Source of the DNA: an uncultured bacterium
GTDB lineage: Bacteria; Bacteroidota; Bacteroidia; Bacteroidales; CAIWKO01
Direction: 5' to 3'
DNA: 15,793 nucleotides
NCBI GenBank assembly: GCA_903916135.1
Contig: CAIWVT010000574.1
Span: 1-15,793 of the forward strand
The position numbers were made by a program, and so were the translations under genes. The notes under the pieces are model-generated. The model was not told the DNA's origin, searched no databases, and saw nothing but the letters and a program-made list of their open reading frames with translations. Positions 1 to 6,145 of this stretch are shown here, piece by piece. How positions within the stretch are numbered: position 1 is the first letter of the stretch; the number at the start of each line of letters is the position of its first letter.

Positions 1-27
1 ATAAAACTTATAAAGTCAAAGATTTAG

Positions 28-102
28 GGAGGAAAATGGGGCTCGAACCCACGACCCTCAGAACCACAATCTGATGCTCTAACCAGCTGAGCTACGTCCT
101 CC
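28..102 (-). tRNA. tRNA-His (GTG anticodon)
   Basis: The minus strand folds as a tRNA. The D arm begins TAGCTCAGC, the anticodon stem TCAGA/TCTGA closes the loop TTGTGGT with anticodon GTG (plus-strand 65-67), and the T loop is TTCGAGC on the stem GTGGG/CCCAT. The extra 5' G at 102 faces C at 28, the G-1:C73 pair that identifies bacterial histidine tRNAs. CCA is not encoded. The acceptor stem has one C-U mismatch at its sixth pair and a G-U at the seventh. It is divergent from the flippase gene. Confidence 0.96.
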
Positions 103-116
103 ATGTATCTTGGCTG

Positions 117-149
117 CAAAATTATAAAACATTTTTGAATTTCAGCAAA
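117..149 (-). promoter_or_regulatory. Bacteroidota-type promoter of tRNA-His
   Basis: On the minus strand TTTG (149-146) is followed after exactly 21 bases by TAATTTTG (124-117). This matches the Bacteroidota housekeeping consensus TTTG-N19-21-TAnnTTTG. Transcription would begin near 110, a few bases before the mature tRNA 5' end at 102. It is the best promoter match in the window and supports the taxonomic call. Confidence 0.75.
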
Positions 150-203
150 TAATTTTAATTATTTTTTTCCTTCATTGAAAATAAGCCAAGAATAATAACG
201 TTA

Positions 204-1535
204 ATGTACTGCTTTTGCTTTGTTTCGCACCACAAAACACCTATTAATTTGTTCAAAAAAATATACAAGACATTTGGAGTAAAATTTTCATCTGCACTGC
301 TTAATTTGCTTATTGCAGTGATAGTTTCTCAATTTCTCGGCTCCGAGGGCAAAGGTGAACAAGGACTTATCATCACCACCATCGCTTTCATATTAATCTT
401 TTCAAACATCGTTGGCGGCGCCTCTTTGGTGTTTCTCACGCCCCGACTTCATTTGAAAAAGCTACTTCTGCTCTCCTATTTGTGGACCATCGTGGTAAGT
501 GGCATTTTCGCATGCATACTTTTGATTTTTCCTTTTGTGGAACATAAATATGCACTGCATATTGCCATCTTGGCTGCTATCAACTCTTTCACAGCCGTCA
601 ATGGATCCATTTTATTGGGCAAACAAAACATCAAAGCCAACAACATCATCAGCTTCTTTCAAGTGTTTATCACCGTGGTGAGTTTGTTTGCCTTGTTTTC
701 TTTTAGTCCTTTTCTCAATATCTATGGATATTTCTATGCGCTCTATGCAGCTTACCTCCTATCCTTTGTGCTCAGTATTATTTTCCTACTGCAATATAAA
801 AAAGAAAACAGCAATGCCGAGATGCCCTACCCCAAAGCCATTGCTATGCTGTTTCAATATGGTTTTTTGAATCAGTTGGCGCACATTGCTCAGTTGTTGA
901 GTTTTCGTGTGAGCTATTATTTCCTCGATTCTTACACGGGCATCAAAGCTGTAGGGATATATTCCAACGCCGTGTCTATCATCGAGTCGGTTTGGATGAT
1001 CAGCGGCAGTGTTGCCTTGGTGCAATACGCCAAAATAGCCAATTCCGACGATAAAAAAGCCAACCAAAACCTCACAGCCGACTTGCTTCGCATCAGTTTG
1101 TTGCTGACGTTCTTTGTGTTGATTCCTGTGGTGATTCTTCCCGCATCTTTCTATTCTTTTATCTTCGGAAAAGACTTTTACGACATCAACCGCATCATGT
1201 GGTGCATGGCTCCCGGCATCCTTGTCTTTGTGAATGCGCTCATCATTGGACATTATTTCTCGGGAAGCGGAAAATATCTCATCAACACCCTCGGCTCGAC
1301 CATCGGATTGGGCATCACCATCGTTTTGTCTATCATCATGATTCCCCTTTACGGCTATTTGGGCGCCGCCATCACGGCAAGCGCATCCTATTTGGCTACT
1401 TCAATATTCGTGAGTTGGTATTTCTGTAAAGAGTCGGGCATTCGATTCGCGGACTTGATGCCAACGCCCAAGTATATTGCCCACTATTACCATAGTTTGA
1501 AGCAAGTTATCACCAACAAAACATCACATGAGTAA
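204..1535 (+). CDS. Polysaccharide flippase (Wzx-like, MOP superfamily)
   Basis: Integral inner-membrane protein of up to 443 residues with about 12 hydrophobic segments spread along its length. The N-terminal LFKKIYKTFGVKFSSALLN, then SQFLGSEGKGEQG after the first helix, is typical of lipid-linked oligosaccharide flippases. The inferred role is moving an undecaprenyl-linked glycan across the inner membrane. The ATG at 204 gives an atypical start (MYCFCFVSHH); a TTG at 249 would give MFKKIYKTFG, which looks more like family N-termini, so the true start may be 249. The 3' end overlaps the next gene by 8 bases, pointing to translational coupling. No wzy polymerase is nearby. A related MATE-fold exporter cannot be excluded, but the polysaccharide context favours Wzx. 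Confidence 0.88.
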   Translation: MYCFCFVSHHKTPINLFKKIYKTFGVKFSSALLNLLIAVIVSQFLGSEGKGEQGLIITTIAFILIFSNIVGGASLVFLTPRLHLKKLLLLSYLWTIVVSGIFACILLIFPFVEHKYALHIAILAAINSFTAVNGSILLGKQNIKANNIISFFQVFITVVSLFALFSFSPFLNIYGYFYALYAAYLLSFVLSIIFLLQYKKENSNAEMPYPKAIAMLFQYGFLNQLAHIAQLLSFRVSYYFLDSYTGIKAVGIYSNAVSIIESVWMISGSVALVQYAKIANSDDKKANQNLTADLLRISLLLTFFVLIPVVILPASFYSFIFGKDFYDINRIMWCMAPGILVFVNALIIGHYFSGSGKYLINTLGSTIGLGITIVLSIIMIPLYGYLGAAITASASYLATSIFVSWYFCKESGIRFADLMPTPKYIAHYYHSLKQVITNKTSHE

Positions 1536-2334
1536 ACTGAACAAAGCATTGAAGGCATTCAGGCTTATCCTGAAAAAGCCTCACCTGTTGAATCTCATCA
1601 ACGAGAGCGAAGAGGCGCAGCAGCACTATGTGTCGCAAAAATATCATCTCCCCCATGGCTTAAAGACTGTGGATTTTGCTGATTTTATTTCCACAGAAGA
1701 AGAAATTGCTCCCTATAGTTTCTTGGAAGGCTCATCTTTGCCTACCGATTTTGCCCTGCTGAAAAGCCTTTGCCGCTCGACGCAGGCAAAAGATTATCTT
1801 GAGATCGGCACATGGCGCGGCGAAAGCGTGGCGAACGTGGCTCCTTTGGTTCTACAATGTTACTCCCTCAATCTTCCCGACGACACGATGCGCGCATTGG
1901 GTATGGACGAAGCCTACATCGGCATGCACCGCTTCTTCTCCAAAGATATTCCCAACGTAACGCACATCCAAGCCGATTCTCAAAGCTTTAATTTTTCTAC
2001 TTTACAGAAGAAATTTGATGTGATATTTATTGATGGCGACCATCACACTTCGTCCATCATCAATGACACCAAGAACGCTTTCCGTTTGTTGAAAGATGAA
2101 AATTCCGTGATAGTGTGGCACGATTACGGCTTGGGAACCGAGACCACACGCTTCAACGTCTTGGCAGGAATCTTAGACGGATGCCCCGCTTCAGCCATCC
2201 CGCATCTGTATCGCGTTTCCCATACTTTATGTGCCATTTATACACAGAAAGAAATCAACTCGCGGAGCATAAAACCCAACTCAACCCCTTCCTATTTCTT
2301 CAATATCAAACTTAATGTGAATCGTATCCCCTAA
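1528..2334 (+). CDS. Class I SAM-dependent methyltransferase (Methyltransf_24-like)
   Basis: A 268-residue soluble protein. A leader of about 75 residues is followed by a Rossmann-type domain with a SAM-binding motif LEIGTWRGES (91-100), a central acidic strand FDVIFIDGDHH (163-173) and WHDYG (197-201). This order fits the Methyltransf_24 group, which modifies sugars or small molecules. The start overlaps the flippase stop by 8 bases, so both are likely made from one mRNA, and the most economical role is methylation of a residue in the exported glycan. The substrate cannot be read from the sequence. Some members with IDGDH motifs are annotated as cephalosporin-hydroxylase-like; the fold is the same. 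Confidence 0.8.
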   Translation: MSKLNKALKAFRLILKKPHLLNLINESEEAQQHYVSQKYHLPHGLKTVDFADFISTEEEIAPYSFLEGSSLPTDFALLKSLCRSTQAKDYLEIGTWRGESVANVAPLVLQCYSLNLPDDTMRALGMDEAYIGMHRFFSKDIPNVTHIQADSQSFNFSTLQKKFDVIFIDGDHHTSSIINDTKNAFRLLKDENSVIVWHDYGLGTETTRFNVLAGILDGCPASAIPHLYRVSHTLCAIYTQKEINSRSIKPNSTPSYFFNIKLNVNRIP

Positions 2335-2340
2335 ATTCTT

Positions 2341-2348
2341 TATTTTTG
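2341..2348 (+). promoter_or_regulatory. Possible -7 box (TATTTTTG)
   Basis: TATTTTTG matches TAnnTTTG and lies 25 bases before the ATG at 2374, in the short gap between two same-strand genes. No good TTTG lies 19-21 bases upstream; the nearest candidate, TGTG at 2315-2318, has a 22-base spacer. It may be an internal promoter for the second half of the polysaccharide block. Confidence 0.4.
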
Positions 2349-2373
2349 CAGCTATATTCTATCCATCAAAATT

Positions 2374-3459
2374 ATGAATTATCAATTATTAGAGCTTCTT
2401 ACATGCCCTCTGACAAAGAAAAACCTTAGGTTTGAACTTATTTCTGAGTTTGAGAAGACGTATGAAACCCACTCCGCTACAGAAATAAAAGAAGGCATTT
2501 TGTTTTCCGATACGGGGCTTGTTTTTCCTATTATTGATGGCATTCCGCGTATGTTGATCGAGGCGCATCAGGACTATGCCGATTGGTTTGAGACGCATCT
2601 AAAGGACTTTTCATCCATCAAAAAAGAAATCGCAGCGAAATATCAGGGATTGATACAGCATTGCTCAGCAAAGAATTATAAGACCAAAAAAAGTTTCGCC
2701 TTCGAGTGGAGTTTGCTCAATTATGAGAAGCAAGATAAAATTTGGCACGATGATAAAGCCGCTTTGGTGAAGCTTTTCTTTAATGAATCGAAAGAAAATG
2801 AGGATACGCTGCGCGGGAAAAAGATCATTGACGTGGGCAGTGGGCATGGCATGAATGCTCGCGCCATTGCGCCCTATTGCGATGTGGTGGTGGGTGTTGA
2901 ATTGGGCAAGAGCGTGGAGAATGCTTACAAGAATAATACCCGCGAAAATGTTTTCTTTGTACAGGCTGACCTGCAGTTTCTGCCTTTTGGCGACGGTAGC
3001 TTCGATGTCTTGTTGAGCGGCGGCGTTTTGCATCACACCGAGAACACCGAACTTGCTTTCTGCAACGTGGAAACCACCTTGAAACCCGCGGGCAAGTTGT
3101 GTATATGGCTCTATCATCCTCAAAAAAGTATCATTCATAATCTATTGAACTCCACACGAAAACTGACCTCGAAGTTGCCGATACGCCTGCAGTTTTATCT
3201 CTATCTCCTGAGCATATTTCCCCTAACTTACACCTTTAAACGCTTGAAAGGGAGCAAAATAAATTGGCGGGAGGAGATGATTGACCTATTGGACATGCTT
3301 TCCCCTGTGTTTCGCCACGAACATCGCCACTCGGAAGCCGCTTCGTGGATGCTCAAACGGGGATATGACGCGATAGAAGTGACCACCCAAGGGCAGTTTG
3401 GCTTTTCTATCATTGGCACGAAAAATAATGACGCTTCTCAAGCCTCAACCTCAAAATAA
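2374..3459 (+). CDS. Class I SAM methyltransferase with Trm112-like N-terminus
   Basis: A 361-residue soluble protein in two parts. Residues 1-65 (LLELLTCPLTKKNL, EGILFSDTGLVFPIIDGIPRML) have the outline of the Trm112/YcaR zinc-ribbon-like module often fused to methyltransferases, but keep one cysteine (C11), so zinc binding looks lost. Residues about 105-250 form a Methyltransf_11-type domain: SAM loop IIDVGSGHGMNA (151-162), acidic VVGVELG (172-178), and ADLQFLPFGDGSFDVLLSGGVLHH (198-221). The last 110 residues are helical with no recognised motif. The stop lies 3 bases before the next ATG, so it is cotranscribed with the GT4 gene. Glycan methylation is inferred from context; ubiquinone/menaquinone methyltransferases share the core motifs but not this N-terminus or neighbourhood. 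Confidence 0.82.
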   Translation: MNYQLLELLTCPLTKKNLRFELISEFEKTYETHSATEIKEGILFSDTGLVFPIIDGIPRMLIEAHQDYADWFETHLKDFSSIKKEIAAKYQGLIQHCSAKNYKTKKSFAFEWSLLNYEKQDKIWHDDKAALVKLFFNESKENEDTLRGKKIIDVGSGHGMNARAIAPYCDVVVGVELGKSVENAYKNNTRENVFFVQADLQFLPFGDGSFDVLLSGGVLHHTENTELAFCNVETTLKPAGKLCIWLYHPQKSIIHNLLNSTRKLTSKLPIRLQFYLYLLSIFPLTYTFKRLKGSKINWREEMIDLLDMLSPVFRHEHRHSEAASWMLKRGYDAIEVTTQGQFGFSIIGTKNNDASQASTSK

Positions 3460-3462
3460 GCT

Positions 3463-4608
3463 ATGATATTGTTTGTTTCGAGTTGGTATCCCTCACGGGT
3501 GAATGAAACTTTGGGCAATTTTGTTCAGAAACATGCCGAGGCAGCCTCCCTTTTTGAGGATGTGGTCGTCTTGCATGTCTGTTTTGATGAAAAGATGAAG
3601 GGCAAGCCCACTACAATTAAGATTTCTAAAGATGAGCCCCTGAAATCGGTGATTATTTATGTGGAGAAGTTGAGCAATCCTTGGAAGCGTTTTCGGGAAT
3701 ATTTGTCGAATTATAGAGCGGGTTTGCGCTTGGTTACGCATCTATATGGTGCGCCCGACTTGATACATGTGAACGTGGTTTTTCCGGTGGGTTTGCTGTT
3801 TGTTTTTCTGAAAGCATATCGCAAAATCCCTTACGTCATCACGGAACATTGGGCAGGTTATTTGCCCGAATATCCCTCCAAGCTAAGTTTTTTGAAGAAA
3901 CTCCTGCTGCGCAAGGTGTTCAAGCGTTCCGCGGCGGTGCTGCCTGTTAGCGATGATTTGAGGGAGGCTTTGCAAGGGCTTGGCTTCAAGGGAAATTATA
4001 CGGTGGTTCCGAATGTAGTGGACACGAAGGTGTTCCATTTGGGACCGAAAGCGCCTAAGGACGTGGTGAACATCCTTCATGTGTCTTCTTTGGATAATAA
4101 TCAGAAGAATATGTCGGGGATTTTGCGTGTGATGAGGCGATTGTATGTTAAGCGGCAGGATTTTGTGTTGCATGTGGTGAGCGATGGCAATCAGAAGCCG
4201 TTTGTGGACCATGCGGGCATGTTGGGTTTGGATGCGGGGGCGGTGAAGTTTCATGGGGGCAAAAGTACCAAGGAGGTGGCAGCGATGATGATGGAGGCTG
4301 ATTTCTTGTTGCTATTTAGCAATTATGAGAATTTGCCTTGCGTGATATTGGAGGGTTATGCCTGTGGTTTGCCTGTGGTAGCCACGGATGTGGGCGGCAT
4401 AAGTGAGCACGTCAACCCGCAGCAGGGACGCTTGGTGAAGGCAGGTGATGAGCTTGCGCTCTTCGATGCCGTGCTTTTTATGATAGATCATTATCAGGAT
4501 TTTGACAGGGAGATGCTACACACCTACGCCGAGGAGCATTTCAGCTATGCGCAGGTGGGGAAACAGCTTTCGGGGGTTTACGCAGCGGTGTTGGGCAGAA
4601 AAGCTTAA
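3463..4608 (+). CDS. Glycosyltransferase family 4 (GT-B fold)
   Basis: A 381-residue cytoplasmic or membrane-associated retaining glycosyltransferase. The N-terminal GT-B half opens with MILFVSSWYPSRVNETLGNFV and contains TEHWAGYLPEYP (127-138), the usual acceptor-side region. The C-terminal half shows LHVSSLDNNQKN (205-216), the donor-binding E-x7-E pair E289/E297 within YENLPCVILEG, and GLPVVATDVGGISEHV (302-317). Length is normal for GT4. It would add one sugar from a nucleotide donor to the lipid-linked glycan exported by the upstream flippase; donor and linkage are unknown. The gene is strongly G-rich on the coding strand (28 G versus 8 C in 4201-4260), unlike the 5' part of the flippase gene. 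A heptamer repeat begins 12 bases after its stop codon. Confidence 0.92.
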   Translation: MILFVSSWYPSRVNETLGNFVQKHAEAASLFEDVVVLHVCFDEKMKGKPTTIKISKDEPLKSVIIYVEKLSNPWKRFREYLSNYRAGLRLVTHLYGAPDLIHVNVVFPVGLLFVFLKAYRKIPYVITEHWAGYLPEYPSKLSFLKKLLLRKVFKRSAAVLPVSDDLREALQGLGFKGNYTVVPNVVDTKVFHLGPKAPKDVVNILHVSSLDNNQKNMSGILRVMRRLYVKRQDFVLHVVSDGNQKPFVDHAGMLGLDAGAVKFHGGKSTKEVAAMMMEADFLLLFSNYENLPCVILEGYACGLPVVATDVGGISEHVNPQQGRLVKAGDELALFDAVLFMIDHYQDFDREMLHTYAEEHFSYAQVGKQLSGVYAAVLGRKA

Positions 4609-4620
4609 CAGCTATAAGCT

Positions 4621-4753
4621 CCAAATACCAAATACCAAGCTCCAAATACCAAGGGGGGAAATCCAAATTCCACGTTTGAAGACCAAAATTCAAAGTACCA
4701 AGCTCCAATTTCCAAATTCCATATATTAAATTCAAGGCTCCAAATCCCAAGAG
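4621..4753 (+). repeat. Degenerate heptamer array, 19 units in phase
   Basis: From 4621 to 4753 the sequence divides into 19 consecutive 7-base units with no insertion or deletion. The best units are CCAAATA, CCAAGCT, CCAAATT and CCAAATC; weaker ones such as CCACGTT, TGAAGAC and TTAAATT keep the register. It begins just after the GT4 stop codon. The plus strand is rich in A and C with few G. Short frames across it encode KLQIPNT-like peptides, a by-product of the period rather than evidence of a gene. Confidence 0.9.
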
Positions 4754-4792
4754 GGATGCGGGTATGTTTTTTTATTAACGCGGAGTCGTAAG

Positions 4793-4799
4793 TATTTTG
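4793..4799 (+). promoter_or_regulatory. Weak -7-like box (TATTTTG)
   Basis: TATTTTG is one base short of TAnnTTTG and ends 26 bases before the ATG at 4826. The same shortened box precedes the NlpC/P60 gene. No TTTG is seen at the proper distance. It is listed because it is the only hint that the repeat-bearing frame downstream might be transcribed on its own. Confidence 0.2.
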
Positions 4800-4825
4800 T
4801 TTATTGATGTTTATATACTTATGCA

Positions 4826-5329
4826 ATGTGGTTTTTTCGAGTTTTCAAAAAAGAAAATAGGGAGGCGACATTGTTAAGTGGTTTGTCGAAGAGAATAATT
4901 CGGTTGTCAGATCAAATAAATCGGTTGTCAGATCAAATAAATAGGTTGTCAGATCAAATAAATCGGTTGTCAAATCAAATAAATCGGTTGTCAGATCAAA
5001 TAAATAGGTTGTCAAACCAAATAAATCGGTTGTCAAATGCAATAAATCGGTTGTCAATTCAAATAAATCGGTTGTCAATTCAAATAAATCGGTTGTCAAA
5101 TGCAATAAATAGGGTTTTGGGGTGGAGGATTGGTTGGGTGATTAAAGAGCCAAAGGATTGCCAAGTGGCACGCGCGCAAGGGATTGGAACGGAAAGCCCA
5201 CAGGGGCGTTATTCAGCCCCGAGGACTTGGAGAGGAAAGCCCGACCCCGACAATTTCTTGTCGGGGATGCGCCCAAAAGAAAAAAAAGAACAAGAAAAAA
5301 GGAACAATATTCCCGTATTTTTACAGTAG
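4826..5329 (+). CDS. Doubtful ORF encoding a heptad-repeat coiled coil
   Basis: This 167-codon frame has a basic N-terminus (MWFFRVFKKENRE), then about eleven heptads of the type INRLSDQ (residues about 19-95), then a tail of about 70 residues with no family signature. With I at position a and L at position d the heptads would form an ideal parallel coiled coil; differences fall at f (D/N/I) and g (Q/A), and the CGG/AGG changes keep Arg. Against a real gene: any 21-bp tandem repeat gives 7-residue repeats, the opposite strand is also open (LTTDLFD heptads), and the tail runs through a GC-rich fold that looks non-coding. It stops 3 bases before the rlmB stop on the other strand. I regard it as possible but unproven. 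Confidence 0.25.
   Translation: MWFFRVFKKENREATLLSGLSKRIIRLSDQINRLSDQINRLSDQINRLSNQINRLSDQINRLSNQINRLSNAINRLSIQINRLSIQINRLSNAINRVLGWRIGWVIKEPKDCQVARAQGIGTESPQGRYSAPRTWRGKPDPDNFLSGMRPKEKKEQEKRNNIPVFLQ
4901..5110 (+). repeat. 21-bp tandem repeat array, 10 units
   Basis: Ten consecutive 21-bp units without indels. Each begins CGGTTGTCA or AGGTTGTCA and ends AATAAAT. Units 1, 2 and 5 are identical; 3, 4 and 6 differ by one to three bases; 8 and 9 are identical (AATTC in the middle); 7 and 10 are identical (AATGC). A degenerate unit precedes (4880-4900, GGTTTGTCG...AATAATT) and a broken one follows (from 5111, AGGGTTTTG). Variation is confined to the first base and the middle five bases. The 21-bp period equals two turns of B-DNA, so every unit faces the same side of the helix. 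Confidence 0.97.
5174..5272 (+). other. GC-rich element with potential RNA fold
   Basis: An island of high GC between AT-rich flanks. An outer GCGCA (5174-5178) can pair with TGCGC (5268-5272), enclosing two hairpins: GGGGC/GCCCC (5203-5207 with 5216-5220) and CCCCGACA/TGTCGGGG (5245-5252 with 5259-5266). The nonamer GGAAAGCCC occurs twice (5191-5199, 5234-5242), each after a GG(A)-TTGGA-like stretch, so the element may contain a degenerate duplication. No T-run follows either strand's stem, so it is not a standard terminator. I recall similar GGATTGGAACGGAAAGCCC stretches between Bacteroidota genes but cannot confirm this. It lies between convergent transcription units. Confidence 0.4.
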
Positions 5330-5332
5330 GAT

Positions 5333-6070
5333 TTAAACGCTGCGTTGCTTGAGAGCTTCGAAAAGGATGATGCCTGTGGCGACCGACACGTTGAGGGATT
5401 GTATTTCGCCTGTCATGGGGATTTTGAGGGTTTGGTCGGCGGCTTTGAGCAGGATGTCGGAGATGCCGTCTTCTTCAGAGCCCATGATGATAGCCGTGGG
5501 GATGCTCATGTCGCAGTTGTAGTGGGCTTGTTGGGCTTTTTCGGTGCAGGCAACAATTTGGAGTCCGCAGGATTTGAGATATTCAACAGTTTTAATCATG
5601 CTGATGCTTCTGCATACAGGAATTTTATGCAGAGCGCCTGCGGAAGTTTTGATGGCATCGGCACTGACGCGCACGGAATTATAATAGGGAATGACGATGG
5701 CATCGGCACCCGCACATTCGGCAGAGCGGGCAATGGCGCCGAAATTGCGCACGTCGGTGATGCGGTCGAGGATGAGAATGAGGGGAGCTTTTCCTTTTTC
5801 AAAGACAAAAGGGATGATGTTTTCGACATCGGTATAGGTGATGTTGGAGACAAAACCGATGACACCTTGATGGTTTTTGGTGGTGACGCGATTGAGTTTC
5901 TCGATGGGAACAAACTGATAAGCGATATTGCGTTGGGCAAGCAGATTGCGGAACTCGTGAAAGAGTTCGGATTTCAATCCATTTTGAATGAGTATTTTAT
6001 CAACGTCTTTGCCTGCCGTGATAGCTTCCATAAGAGGACGGATTCCGTAAATTAATTGGTCTTTTTCCAC
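5333..6070 (-). CDS. rlmB: 23S rRNA 2'-O-methyltransferase of the SpoU/TrmH family (RlmB-like)
   Basis: A 245-residue SPOUT-class RNA ribose methyltransferase that would use SAM to methylate a guanosine of 23S rRNA (Gm2251 in E. coli). Residues 1-80 form the substrate-binding domain (EKDQLIYGIRPLMEAI). The knotted catalytic domain carries motif 1 NFGAIARSAE (109-118), motif 2 MGSEEDGIS (196-204) and motif 3 IPMTGEIQSLNVSVA (217-231). I chose the GTG at 6070 over an in-frame ATG at 6127: the protein then begins like family members, and a TAAATTTG box at 6092-6085 would place the transcript start after the upstream ATG. Length suits RlmB. Relatives such as TrmH act on tRNA; the N-terminal domain favours RlmB. 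Its stop faces the repeat region's ORF stop three bases away. Confidence 0.9.
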   Translation of the reverse strand: MEKDQLIYGIRPLMEAITAGKDVDKILIQNGLKSELFHEFRNLLAQRNIAYQFVPIEKLNRVTTKNHQGVIGFVSNITYTDVENIIPFVFEKGKAPLILILDRITDVRNFGAIARSAECAGADAIVIPYYNSVRVSADAIKTSAGALHKIPVCRSISMIKTVEYLKSCGLQIVACTEKAQQAHYNCDMSIPTAIIMGSEEDGISDILLKAADQTLKIPMTGEIQSLNVSVATGIILFEALKQRSV

Positions 6071-6084
6071 TGAAATAATTTTTG

Positions 6085-6092
6085 CAAATTTA
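6085..6092 (-). promoter_or_regulatory. -7 box upstream of rlmB (TAAATTTG)
   Basis: On the minus strand TAAATTTG fits TAnnTTTG exactly and ends 14 bases before the GTG start at 6070, implying a very short leader. No TTTG is visible 19-21 bases further upstream. The site decides between the two possible rlmB starts. Confidence 0.5.
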
Positions 6093-6145
6093 AGGAATTT
6101 AGTTGAATGACGGAATAATGGATGCAAAAAACACCAAATATGTTG

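Noticed and set aside
4502..4750. Short frames with KLQIPNT-like repeats over the heptamers
   Set aside because: They start inside the GT4 gene or read antisense, and any 7-bp period gives 7-residue repeats.
4845..5105. Minus-strand frame with LTTDLFD heptads over array 1
   Set aside because: It is the complement of the repeat, with no start context; the plus-strand reading gives a better protein pattern, and even that is doubtful.
4901..5110. CRISPR array
   Set aside because: Repeats are directly adjacent with no unique spacers, and no cas gene is present. The same applies to 15561-15707.
5245..5266. Rho-independent terminator at the 8-bp GC stem
   Set aside because: On neither strand is the stem followed by a T-run: plus has an A-rich tract after it, and on minus the T-run lies before it.
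4621..5330. Insertion sequence or integron remnant
   Set aside because: No transposase or integrase fragment, no terminal inverted repeats and no target duplication could be found.
5345..6055. 236-codon plus-strand frame opposite rlmB
   Set aside because: It is antisense to a gene with complete SPOUT motifs and has Gly/Asp-rich composition typical of a shadow frame.
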